Shown one piece after another: positions 11,869 to 22,177 of a DNA stretch of 64,000 nt. A program made the translations under genes and the position numbers. The notes under the pieces were generated by a model. That model ran no database searches and was not told where the DNA came from. It saw only the letters and a program-made list of their open reading frames with translations. Source of the stretch: Isochrysis galbana. Lineage: Eukaryota > Haptophyta > Isochrysidales > Isochrysidaceae. Within the stretch, counting starts at the first letter, position 1; each line of letters starts with the position of its first letter. The stretch is taken from positions 1,715,398 through 1,779,397 of the forward strand of contig CM030931.1 in the NCBI GenBank assembly GCA_018136815.1. Direction: 5' to 3'.

Positions 11869-11991
11869 GCGAAGATGAGTTGCGGGTGAGTGCTCGGCCC
11901 CAATGCGGCATTGTGCCTGTGCTCGCACGCCCGCGCAGCACGTCTCACAACTGCCGTGTGCACTCGCTCGCAGGCCGCACAGCGCTCGGGG

Positions 11992-12662
11992 TCAGGCAGC
12001 GTGCAATCGAGCGAACTTGTTGTGAATGTGGGTCACTACGGTCGTGTGCGCCTCCGAGATGGCCGCCTCGCTTCGCCCGCACTCCCAAGACAACGTCGTT
12101 GCACTCCCTGCACAGAAGTGTACGGCGAGGTTGGGGTGAGGAGAGGGAGAGGGAATGCGTAAGCAGGTGATCTGATGCACAAACCTGCGGTCCTGAAGCG
12201 CCGCAGGGTGATGAGAGCGGCCTCTTCTCCGCTGAAGACATGCCCTCCGCGAAGCCGAAAGCCAGGCGGGAGCTGCAGTGCTTCGATGAATCGCGGCAGA
12301 TCAGCCAGCCGGATACCGAAGCGCGCGTAAATGTCGCGCGTCAGTACCTCGTCGCTGCCGCACGCGGCCGCTGACTCTCGCGCCAGCCGAGCGAGCGACA
12401 GCCGCTCTGGCCCAATGTGCGAGCGCGTGACGCGCACCAACGGCTCTGCGCGGCAAAGACGAGGAGCGCTGCCTCGATCGCACGCGGTCGCGCCGTGGCG
12501 CGCAGTCCCGAGCCGTCCAATCCCCTCTGCCTGCGCCGTCTCCACCTCGCAATGCACACCTGCAGGGCTAGGGCGAGGCGAGCATCCTCCACCTCTTGCA
12601 CTGTGAAGGGGCGCGTGGGCATCTCGCGGGAGGGGCCCAACAGTGCGCGCGCTCTCTTTCAA
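11992..12662 (-). pseudogene. PIF/Harbinger-type transposase, N-terminal fragment (two exons)
   Basis: DDE-family transposases of this class cut and paste DNA. The reading frame contains DIYARFGIRLADLPRFIEAL, then a run ending SGEEAALITLRRF, the usual N-terminal helical block. A 77-bp intron (12108-12184, GT...AG) joins it in phase to SATTLSWECGRSEAAISEA and then VVTHIHNKF, which is the expected 'FGRS..alSri...' segment. The protein then stops, and no DDE catalytic core is visible. LINE sequence occupies the place where it should continue. The N-terminal ~100 residues are Arg-rich and open in two frames, so a frameshift near 12450 is possible. Probably dead. Confidence 0.65.
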
Positions 12663-12972
12663 CCACTTGTTGGAACCAAAAAGCGAGTTTACATTTTGTG
12701 GAGCAGTTGCAAGAGCCCTCCACAGAACTATTTCAGGCCCGTTCTTTCAACCTTCCTAAAACCCCGCAAAAGACCTCTAGAGCTCTAGAGTAATATTTTT
12801 TGTTTGAGTAACTTGTAGCGTACTCGTACACCCGGACAGAAGGTAGAGCCCAGCCTGTGTGAACGTTGTTTACGATAAAGACTCGAAACACTCCTTTTTC
12901 GTCGTGGCCGTCCACCAACCACACCCTCTGCCTGCCCCCCCCCCCCGCCCTCGCGCAGCGTAGCCCCATCCC

Positions 12973-14316
12973 ATGTCGGACGCGGCCGAGGGACGCAAGC
13001 GGCGCCGGGAGGAGCGCGACGACGAGCAAGAGGACGGAGAGGAGGGTGAGGCTAGCTGCTCTGAGGGCGAGGAGGGCGAGGACGAGCGCGAGGCCGACTC
13101 GTCCGGGGAGTCAGAGGAGGAGGAAGAGAGCCTCTTTGTAGCGTGCCAAGAGGGTGATCTCGATGCCCTTGAGGCTCTAGCAAAGGATGGAACTCTCGAG
13201 GTCAACCGGCGCGACAAGGAGGAGGGCGATCTACCACTTTCGGTGGCGTGCCGCTGGGGACATCTCAATGTTGCCAAGTGGCTGCATGAGAAAGGGGCGG
13301 ACCTCTTCGCCGCAAACGAGGCCGGCGAGGCACCGATCCACGAGGCCGCTATCAATGGCTCGGTTGAGGTGCTGCAATGGCTGCTTGCGGGGCTCGGGGA
13401 TCGGCGCAAGGCAGAGATAGATCGGCGGACCGACTCCGGGATGACGCCACTCGGGTTTGCCTGCCTCCGAGGCAATGTTGCGGCAGCCAAGGCCTTGCAC
13501 GATGCCGGCGCGTCACCCAGTGTCATCGACGCCATGGATCACTCCTTGCTCCACCTCGCCTGCTCCAATGGGCGCATCGAAGCGGCCGAATGGGTTTTGA
13601 GTGTCATGCCATCGGTCGGTGGTGTGAGCTCGCTGGACAAGCGCGATGCTCATGGACGAACCGCCCTAATGCTCGCTGCTGGAGAGGGGCGGCTCGAGAC
13701 AGTTCGTTGGATCGTTGAGCAGGGAGGTGATGTCAAGCTTGCAGATGATGGGGGTGACACCGCCTTGCATTATGCAGCCGCGTTCGGCGATTCCTCGACT
13801 GCAATCTGGCTGATCGAGAATGGCGCACCAGCCGATGTCACAAGCAAGGCAGGCAACCTTCCCTTGCACCATGCTGCCCAAGCGGGAGCTCAGGATCTAG
13901 TTCAGAAGCTGCTATCTGCGGGATGCGCCATCGGAGCACGTAATGGTGATGGAGACACACCTTTCTTACTGGCATGCTTTGGTGGGCATGTCGAGCTCTG
14001 CCGAATGCTCGCTGAACTCAAGGAGCCTGTTGACGTCGTGAACGATGACAAATGCTCCGGGCTAGTACAAGCATGTGCGGCTGGGAAGATTGAGGTGGCC
14101 AAGTGGCTGCTCCCACAGGCGCGTGCTTTGCTCGAGTTACCTGACGCTCGTGGGGCCACACCGCTAGTCCACGCCTGTGAACAAGGGCATTCAGAGGTTG
14201 CGACATGGTTGCTTGAGGAAGGAGCGGCACCACTTGCTGTCGCTGCCACCGCAGCTCGAGAGGCCGGTCTCACACGCTTGGCAAAACAGATTACTGCTGC
14301 TATGAAGAGCATCTAA
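12973..14316 (+). CDS. Ankyrin-repeat protein, single exon
   Basis: The 447-residue protein has a highly charged N-terminus (about 1-50, runs of Glu/Arg/Asp, probably disordered and possibly nuclear). About ten ankyrin repeats follow from about residue 52 to the end, recognisable by TPLGFACLRGNVAAAKAL, TALMLAAGEGRLETVRWI, TALHYAAAFGDSSTAIWL and TPLVHACEQGHSEVATWLL. Ankyrin repeats are protein-binding scaffolds, and no enzymatic domain is present, so the partner cannot be named. The ATG follows a run of 10 C. The frame is clean with coding-like composition throughout. Confidence 0.92.
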   Translation: MSDAAEGRKRRREERDDEQEDGEEGEASCSEGEEGEDEREADSSGESEEEEESLFVACQEGDLDALEALAKDGTLEVNRRDKEEGDLPLSVACRWGHLNVAKWLHEKGADLFAANEAGEAPIHEAAINGSVEVLQWLLAGLGDRRKAEIDRRTDSGMTPLGFACLRGNVAAAKALHDAGASPSVIDAMDHSLLHLACSNGRIEAAEWVLSVMPSVGGVSSLDKRDAHGRTALMLAAGEGRLETVRWIVEQGGDVKLADDGGDTALHYAAAFGDSSTAIWLIENGAPADVTSKAGNLPLHHAAQAGAQDLVQKLLSAGCAIGARNGDGDTPFLLACFGGHVELCRMLAELKEPVDVVNDDKCSGLVQACAAGKIEVAKWLLPQARALLELPDARGATPLVHACEQGHSEVATWLLEEGAAPLAVAATAAREAGLTRLAKQITAAMKSI

Positions 14317-16094
14317 TGCGTGGAACGTCAAGGCAAGATCATTCGCCACCACTTCTCATCTGTATGCCGGGGAACATCTGGAATACGGAGACGCGAAACG
14401 CAGCAAACACCATCGTATAGCTTGAGCGTTGACTTGTTCATCTTCACGTGTCCCTCCTTGGCTGGGCATGCCTTATCTATACGGCTGGGGTGCCGTGCAC
14501 TGGGTGCGGGTGGGAATGCTGTGAGTGGAAGTTCTTCCATTGATGGTTGCCCCTTCTTCTTGTTGGTAATTGGAAGAAAAGGGAGCACCAGATGAGAGTT
14601 TCTTTCATGACTAGCTGCGCGCTTGCTTTCTCTCCATGGCTACGTACCGTGACTAGGATGTGAGAATCAGTACGTACGTCCCATGGAAGGGGGCCAGGAA
14701 AAAAAAAAGCGCGAACCTGAGGTCCATCAAATGTCCACAGTCCGTTTTTACAATAACAATAATCCTCGAACGGTGCAACCCCACGACCCCGAACAACGCT
14801 AACCCATTAGAGCTAGGATCGTCGGAAAAGACGCGACCAATATTAGGCCATTAGGCCTGCCCAGACCCCACTATCTGGACCGGGCCAAGGTAGCGCGCAC
14901 CTAGCACCTAGGCCGGACCCCGGAAACCAAACAAAAATATAAAAAGAAAGGAAAGAAGGGGGAAAGGGGAAAGGGAAGTGGTGGGGCGAAGGGAAATATA
15001 AGGGCGGTGTTTGTCAGTGGAGAGGTAGCATATACCGCACTCCTACACTCCTAGTAGTAGGTGTTTGGCCTTGAATCTTCAGATGTTTTTTTGAATGCCG
15101 CCAGGGGTGGTGGATTGCGACGAAGCACCGGCGCGCGGCGGGCGCGATTGAGGGCGTGTGGTCATCGGGGAGGTGTATATGCTGGCCATGTGTTTCCAGG
15201 TGCCTGAATTTACCGGGAGTCTATCGCTCCACCTCGTTGGTCCGCTTGTCCGCTTTGGCTTGGGCTCGTGGTCTCGTGGTTTAGTGCCTAGTTTTTGCGG
15301 AGGGCATTCGTCAGGTGGCTCACTTCCGTCTTGTCTAGCTAGTGGTGTGATCCCATCGAGGGTGTATTCATCCGGTAGCGGGAATTCAAGTGTCTTGTTT
15401 CCCTTGTATCCGTCGCCCCATTTGGTCGGGGGGTATTTGTCAAGGTCAAGGTCGGCAGGTGGGTCTTGTATTCGATTACCAATTATGGGTGTGCCTAGCT
15501 AGGTATGATAGTTCGACCTCGTACCAGACGCCTTGGCCTTGGCGAAGTAGGAAGTATTCTCCTCCTTCGCTGATGCGGATGTACGGTGGTGGATCCTTTT
15601 GCTCCTTCGCTGGTTTTGGGCTGTTTATGTCCGTTGGTTCCGTGGTTGTGGGTGTCGGGCTAAAGGTGGGCTGTATTTTATTATGGCTCGGCATAGGCAA
15701 TTACTAGTTGCCAAGCGTCTAGGAATCTCCCTTTGTGGATGTATTCGCCTAACAACTAACAACCAACACATAAAACAACTTTACCTTCCCCAACCCCGCC
15801 CCCCTCTTGATTGCTATCGGAATTATGGCTTGAAGTGATACTAGTCAGGAGGGGCTCTTTGTCTAAGGGCACCAAACGCATGTTCCTGGACCCCTCCGCC
15901 GCGACGTTGTAGAGCCGTCGATTTTACGTAGTAGTATGAAAGGGGGTCCGCAGTACAGTTCGCGATGCGCAGCAATGAGTGGGCATCGCCGTGATATTCA
16001 TCAACGTGCTCGTAATGAGAAGTTCTGCATGTAGACTACGTTACCTTCCAGGGGAAGCCACCTTCTCTCTTCTCGTCGTTGCGCGGAGGGCACG
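14317..16094. other. Intergenic, no supported gene
   Basis: No gene is recognised. It contains an A/G-rich stretch (14930-15000) and a type-B retroposon tail (15050-15092). Past 15100 is a T/G-rich region with overlapping weak frames. The 14880-15050 part (AAGGGGAAAGGG-type purines, then TAAGGGCGGTGT) also occurs near 58318-58345 and is probably the 3' half of a type-B retroposon. Confidence 0.45.
15050..15092 (+). mobile_element. Retroposon 3' tail, type B
   Basis: CTAGTAGTAGGTG...TTGAATCTTCAGATG followed by seven T, the same tail as at 63517-63562. The upstream part is not clearly delimited, and no matching target duplication was found. Confidence 0.75.
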
Positions 16095-18955
16095 CTAGGC
16101 CAAGAGAGCCGTGGCGGACGCCGGAGTTGAGGCCACTGACGAAGGGTGACGCGGGACTGCGGTGCTAGTAATATGCAAATCTTCCATTTGCGCCGCCCTG
16201 AGATTATGCGCTTGCTGCCTATCGTTGAGTGCCGGGGCGAATGAGCTAGCGATTGTATGAGGATACACTTGTCCACATCCGATCGTTGGCACGCGGGAAT
16301 AGCATCCACCAAGTGAACGAGAGGCATCGGCATCAATTCTATTCCTTGGTGCAGCATCCCTTGTGGCACACGACCCGCACCCAAGATGTCCCACGCTGCA
16401 GCCGTGATTGGTGCTGCTCGCAACGCGAGGTTGAGCTTGTAACCGAGAAGCGATGCGAGAGGAGCTATTCTGAAGCGGAATGCTCGGGTGAAGGATTATT
16501 CGCTGCTTTGACATCTCACGTGCGGGTGTCTCGCGACTGAGTGATGGTGGTCGGCTCGCTGAAGACACGTGATCAGCCGGACGGCCGCCCGCAAGCACAA
16601 GGGGTGAAACCTGGCCACCCGAACGTCCGACCGCGCAAGATACTAAGGCTCGTAAGCTTACCACCTCTTGCTCATCCGCTGAAGCAAACGCCTCTTTGGG
16701 GTGGCTTTTCGAAGGGCATCTACCGTTCCCAATTTCAATCTCATTGGCAGTATGGCTTCCGACGTGTGATTGAGGGGGATGGAGCGACTGAGGCCCCGGT
16801 TTCGACATGTCCGACGCTGGCGCGCAGGATGGACGCGAGCGAGATGGAGCGGCGGAAGCGGCAACGCGCGTCCCATGGTTTATTCTCGGATGAGATTCGG
16901 GAGCAGACGCCGCGGAAGAAGTCGAGGTTCTCCGATGCCTCCCGGCGCTCGGACAACGCGTGGGACGGTCCACGGGATGTTCTCGAGCTAGGGGGGCACC
17001 AAAGGTTGGAGGCGCTTGCGCGTCCCGCTGTGTAGCTGCATTGGTACCACAATTTGACGAAACGCGACGGGATCCAGCGAGCGACTGGTTGGTGTAGAGT
17101 GCACGCGAAACTTCTAGATACTCATTGTATCTGAATGCAACGGGAGAGGTGAGGAGATTAACGGCACAGGAAATGATGTCGGTCACGGGGAGCATTGCGA
17201 ATGTAGACCTAGGGCCTTTTGTGCGCGCACTTTTCATTCTGTTGACTAGTGGGGGCAGGGCAAATCGTATCAAATCCAAGCCGATCCGCATGGTGATGCT
17301 CATAGTCAGCACGGAGCGCTACGAGCCGTTCGCGCGCGGAAGGATCGAGCCTACGCCCTGCCTTTTTTAATATCCGCATCTCGTCACGCGACCACGAGAT
17401 CATCTCCATCGTACCACGGAGCACCTTAGATTTGACGTTTTCATCCAACGGCGAATCACATGTGAAGGACGGTGAATGATTCACTTCGAGGAGAAATGGT
17501 CGCATTTTGTGATCGATGATGACGTCAAACCCTAGCAACTCAAAGCAAGTGGAGCCTGAGTCCTCTGCACGCTGCCGGCACGTATAGTAAGTGTGGAGTA
17601 GGTGAGGCTGAGTCGAAATGATTGTCTTCACGCAGAGCTCTTGGATTTCCTACGTAGCGGCGGGAATACGACAATACGATAAGCAAAGATTGGTGCGTGC
17701 GCACTCCTTGAGGCCCAGTCCACAAGCCTTTTGGGAGTTGCCAAGCCCACTAGGTATACTCTTGGGCAACAAGGCGGTGACGCTCTGCGACCGATCTTTT
17801 CCTGTCGCCCTCCCTCGAGATCTAACAACGCACGAAGCTCACTTCCTGTTTGACCAGCACGCTAAGACGTTTGAAATTCGCCTCAGGCTCGCCTCAGTCA
17901 TTGTAGACGCACCTGCCATAAGAGTTCTGTGTTCGCCCCCTCAGCCTTGAGATCACGCATGACCTCCGTGACAAGCCGCTTGTGCGCGCCGTCATCACCG
18001 GACGCCGATGTTGGCTGGTGGAAATCCTCCGCGTTCTTGTTGATGGCATAGTTTGTGAGGTGCTTGCAGAGATCGCTGAGGTTTGAGCCGTTCAAGCCAT
18101 ATTTTTGAGTGCAGATGCGAACCTGATCAGTGTGTGGAAGGGATGGGCGCGGCTACGCGGTAGTAGTGAATGTGCGCGGGGTGCCATATACACCAACAAA
18201 GGCACATGACATGACGTGAACTTTGCAGACACGGGCTTGAAAGTGGCCAGCACTACTAGGTAGGTGAGAAGCCACACCAGCCCTTCACGGAAGAGGTAGA
18301 TCCGCAGAGGCTGGAGTGACGTGAGCAGGACGTAGATCCGGAGGTCGTATTTGTAGCCGTCAAGGAGATGTGGCCGGTGCATGTATCGCTGCACGATATT
18401 GGGCTCTTGCGGATCGATGTCACTGAGCGAGCGAGTGATCATAATTCCAGTGCCTTGCGCACCTTTCGAAGGCTTGACAATGAAGGTCTTGTGACCCTTC
18501 TTGTTATCAAATTCCTTCTTAAGCTCCGTGTAGTCGGCGGGCAGCATGAATGTGCGAGGAAAGAATTTGTAATCCTTGCCCACGGCCAGCAGCATCTTGT
18601 TGAGGTTACGCGCCGTGCCCGCCTTGCGTACCAGCTCAAGCATGCCTGGGAAGTGATTGATCCGTTGCATGCGGCTCATGCGCATGATGCGTTCGAGAGA
18701 GACGCTAGTGTCCGACCAGCAGACGTTGTAGTGGACTGGTTCGTCCTCACCCGGCGTGGCCACCGTGATCGACCAGCTCATCCCCTCCGCCTGCCCACGC
18801 ACCTCCTCATATTTACTGAGAAGCAATGCACGCAGCCGGCGTGTGCGCCGCAGGTCAGCTGGCTTGGATGCGCTCACCGCGGCCTCCTCACCCTGCTCGG
18901 CGCCCTCCTCCTCCTCCTCCTCCTCTTCCTCGTCTGGCGCAGCTCTCGCGCCCAT
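16095..18955 (-). CDS. Tubulin tyrosine ligase-like (TTLL) protein, probable polyglutamylase, four exons
   Basis: TTLL enzymes add glutamate, glycine or tyrosine to tubulin tails on axonemal or cytoplasmic microtubules using ATP. Exons: 18278-18955, 17913-18122, 17231-17649, 16095-17130, with GT-AG introns of 155, 263 and 100 bp and phase kept at every junction; 780 residues. Visible core: MQRINHFPGMLELVRKAG, FIVKPSKGAQGTGI (nucleotide binding), IVQRYMHRPHLLDGYKYDLR, DLCKHLTNYAINK and ELLGFDVIIDHKMRPFLLEVN followed by HSPSF. The sequence is closest to the TTLL6/13 polyglutamylase group. The N-terminus is Glu-rich. Exon 4 joins NEK to YNEYLEVSRALY and then runs ~330 residues of Ser/Arg/Pro-rich, probably disordered tail. 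If the last intron is not used, the protein stops at 17209. M at 19045 is an alternative start. Confidence 0.9.
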
Positions 18956-19639
18956 CGAGCCGCCCAGGCTCCGCGAGAGGAGGAGAGAGGGAGAACGGTG
19001 TGTGAGTAGCGAACGCGGCGCGCGCGGCCCCAACGAACGGCGCAAGTGGCGGTTCTTGTCCAGTTATTCAACCATCGAGTAGCGAGTAAACCATGGCATA
19101 GCAGCATAGCAGCGCAGCATAGCAGCGTACTTTTCCCCCACAGATACTATGGGCTATCTATGGACACAACTTATACTACAAAACTCGTTTGGACCACAGC
19201 ACTTATTTATAGAAAGGGTTGTAACCGGATCGGGTCTGACTACACCAAAGCGGCGGATTGGTCCACCCACGAAGAACGAAGAACCAATCGCCAATAATCG
19301 CCAATTGAGCGGCGAAGCTGCTTTATGCTTATGCTTTATTTTTATTTCGCCAACACCAACACCAACTCTCAACACTATTTACTGTTCCCGATAGCACAGG
19401 AGGAAGGCGAGGAACAGGCCATCGAGAATCGGTACTCACCGTCTGCCACTGGAGACCCACTGCACCCAGCCCCTAGGTAGAGCACGAGGGGACGAGCCGC
19501 AAGGCAGGTGGAGGGGGAGGGAAGGGAAGCGGGCGAGGCTGCGTAGATACTGTGCAGGGTCGCGCGCGCGGCGAGATTATTAAGAAGTTTTTTTTTCAAC
19601 ACTGTTTACTGTTTGCAGTTGCAACACCAAAACACATAG

Positions 19640-20660
19640 ACATATATAGCCCGGTCACTCACTAGGGGGGTGCGGAGGGCACCATTTGTAATGGGCAAAC
19701 GAAGGCCTACATCTACATAAGCTCCCTATATATAGGTTCCGGTATGGGAGATCAGCAAAAAAACGGGGGTCTTCCGGCAAAATTTTCGAAAAATACCCGA
19801 TTTCAGGCCTCTGACAGCCGTGCGGAATTATATTTCAGGCCCCTCTAGTATTATTATAACGATGGCAACTAAGTTTATACTTGGTTGACCCATGGGGGGG
19901 CACGAGCCCCCCCCTCTCTCCACTCCTCCCCTGCCATGGGGGAGGAACCACCCATCCTCCTGGCACGCCTGATGGCTTGCCAGGAGGCCACTGCCCTACT
20001 GACCCACTCCCTTCCCCACAGGCTCGCCCCATTCGCCCATCCTGGCCCCTCGTGACCAGCCCATCGCTCCAACCCCCCCTCCCCCCCTGGTCGACAGGCA
20101 GACAGGTGCAGATTGGGGGCCCCAGAGGCTCGGGAGCACCAGCGAGGGAGAGGCAGGGGAGGCCAGGGCCCAGCCCCAGCCTCCTCTGCCCCCTGAGCTG
20201 GCCTCCAGGAGCCTCCAAGGGCCGCCACAGGGCAGCTGGAGGCCTGCCGCAGGCGCGCCATCGCGCGTGCCTGCAGGAGAGGGGAGAGAGCGCGCGGAGA
20301 AGGGGGTGGGCGGAGCGAGAGCTCCGCTCACCGGAAAATAGGTAAGTCCCGCACCTGTTTACAGGATAAGTCGGGGCTGAGGCCGCCGCCCACTCGGAGA
20401 CACAGGAGGAAGGGGGGGAATGATCACCGGGGGGAGGCGCGGGCCACCGGACCATATCTAAGCCCTTCACCCCTATCCCCCTAGTAGTGCACGGGGGGAG
20501 TCGCCTTATGGCGGGGGGAGAAGGGCCGGGGGAGTGGGGGTGTAGAAAGTTCTCCTACGTGAGTAGAAAGTAGAGGGTCCACGGCCGCGGGTGCGGTGAG
20601 ACTATTAAAAGGTTTATTTTATTATTATAACGATGGCCTTCATGCGCGCCTCTCGCAGCG
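19640..20660 (+). repeat. Dispersed repeat C, interrupted by a retroposon
   Basis: Bases 19640-19866 and 20620-20660 together match the uninterrupted copy at 34346-34600. Shared segments include AGCCCGGTCACT, GTATGGGAGATCAGCAAA, GGTCTTCCGGCAAAATT, ATATTTCAGGCCCC and CGATGGCCTTCATGCGCGCC. The two halves are split by the type-A retroposon at 19867-20619. Its own ends and class are unknown. Confidence 0.8.
19867..20619 (+). mobile_element. Full-length type-A retroposon with 18-bp target duplication
   Basis: The 753-bp element begins AACTAAGTTTATACTTGGTT and ends ACTATTAAAAGGTTTATTT. It is flanked by a perfect 18-bp duplication TATTATTATAACGATGGC at 19849-19866 and 20620-20637. The empty site is visible in the repeat-C copy at 34346-34600. 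No protein is encoded consistently between copies. The same element is at 56796-57569 and partial copies lie at 9606-9926 and 29280-29902. Long target duplications, a variable 5' extent and a T-rich 3' end indicate insertion by target-primed reverse transcription. Confidence 0.9.
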
Positions 20661-20839
20661 AATAAACACGAAACCATGGGCATCGGCAGCTGACCCTGAC
20701 CAAAGACCAAAGATCCAAGATCCTGGATCTTGGTTCCATACGTACGCACAGCAATATATTTTCACTATTATGTTTTCATGGACTTGAACGTATACGTAGG
20801 TATCGCAAAAACTAATAAAGACGCTAAACGCTAAAAACA

Positions 20840-21010
20840 CCAAGGCCGCGCGGGGGCCTGGTGTCCTCGAGCAAGGGGGAGGAGCGCGGGGGGGGGGGGG
20901 GGGGGGGGGGCTCTGGCTCGCCCAAATATGCAGAAATATGTAAGAATAGCTCGCTCACAAAAACTGGCCCAAATATGTTCCTAAATAATTACATATTTTG
21001 GCCGGGCCCT
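20840..21010 (-). mobile_element. Partial inverted copy of the MULE-like element
   Basis: The inverse of about 2163-2335 is repeated here, including the GGGGGAGGAGCGCG motif, the long G run (20888-20910) and CTCTGGCTCGCCCAAATATG, up to the terminal ACATATTTTGGCCGGGCCCT. Only one end is present, so it is truncated. Confidence 0.85.
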
Positions 21011-21033
21011 AGGTACCGTCCGCGATACTGAGG

Positions 21034-21460
21034 GTGGTGGCTCTCGCTCGGCGCTTCCTTCACTCCAAAGAAGAGATCACTCCATTCCTGTTTCAACTCA
21101 GCATCGAGAGACCCCCCACCCCCACCACCGTCCACATGTCCGCGTGGGTCGCTCGGACTCTAGCCGCCTATGTATGGCATCGTCGCACCACAGTTCGCTT
21201 ATTTGGGACATTCTCTCCGTTCCGGTGCGTCATCGGCAATAGAGGCTCTACGTGTTCCCAGGGCCAGGGCAGATTGGCTGGGCGGCTGGGCCCCTGGGAC
21301 CGCCACCAGAGACAAGCACTACATTGACCCGACCATAGGACCGACGTCCGCAGCGTACGCTCTTTTCGGTTGGCTCCTCGACCACCGTTACTCAGTCCAA
21401 GACCCAAGACGAATGAGTTCTGAGCCGCCCACAGCGGTGGACACCTCTTCTCTTCTTCAT
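21034..21460 (+). pseudogene. Tyrosine recombinase C-terminal fragment (Crypton-like), frameshifted
   Basis: Tyrosine recombinases cut and rejoin DNA through a Tyr-DNA bond. The visible C-terminal box is YLGHSLRSGASSAIEAL (box II H..R), then a run ending ADWLGGW, then KHYIDPTIGPTSAAYALFGW, where the Tyr is the expected nucleophile. The preceding segment, TPTTVHMSAWVARTLAAY, is in another frame and joins at about 21168-21175, so a small indel breaks the gene. The catalytic N-terminal Arg box is missing. It begins 24 bp after a MITE end. Crypton, DIRS/Ngaro or viral origin cannot be separated here. Confidence 0.7.
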
Positions 21461-21497
21461 TCCGTCGCATGCGCATGCGACGAGGGGTGTGATTGGC

Positions 21498-21733
21498 ATC
21501 TTGACTCACCCCGGATAGGAAGGGAGCTGCTAGCTAGTGCGAATGTGGTGTTTCACAGTAACCCCCGTTCACACTGCGTCGAAGCTCTGGACTTCTCTCT
21601 CCGGCCTTCGCTCTGCCTACTCACCCATCCCATTGTTAGGCCGTGCGCGTGCCTTAGGAGAATTCAATATTGTCCTTTACCTTTAAGGCATCTTGACTCA
21701 CCCGGATAGGGAATTGCTAGCTAGTGCGAATAC
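21498..21733. repeat. Pair of 45-bp direct repeats
   Basis: ATCTTGACTCACCC...CGGATAGG...TGCTAGCTAGTGCGAAT occurs at about 21498-21543 and 21689-21731, about 190 bp apart, with small indels. Confidence 0.8.
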
Positions 21734-21739
21734 CAAAAT

Positions 21740-22177
21740 TGGCGGAATGGACGGGGCTGAAAAATTACTAGACCTTAGGTTGCACCGTCCTCCCGCAAGC
21801 CGTACCGGGAACCAAAGGAGAAAGAAGAAGCAAATTGATTATTGAGCAACCAATTGCCGTGCGTTTGCGCTACCAATACCCAAAATCGGGACACAACATA
21901 CATCACAGAATCGCACGCCGACTTGCCGTCATGGCCCATTATGACGTTGTGCATCTCTAATGTGCTCCTCGACTGTCGCGAGGGCCATCTAGTCAAGAGG
22001 TCAGGAATAAGAAGGGGGTGGACGGACACGCAGCGCCGACCACTAGCAAAATGCAAAGGCTAGACCGCTTCGAACTCCTGGTGCTAACCGCAGGACCAAC
22101 TACGTTCCAACGGGATGGCAATGATGGTGATTGACATTTGGGCTGCCCCCAATGGCCTATCATGCGCCTCAGGCCCA
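21740..22177. other. Intergenic, nothing recognised
   Basis: A 93-codon minus-strand frame (21775-22056) has no recognised similarity and no clear splice partners. It follows the 3' end of the AP-2 alpha gene, so part is probably its 3' UTR. Confidence 0.4.

Noticed and set aside
19835..20470. Long frames on both strands of the type-A retroposon (also at 56765-57414)
   Set aside because: They are not conserved in frame between the two near-identical copies; the element is non-coding.
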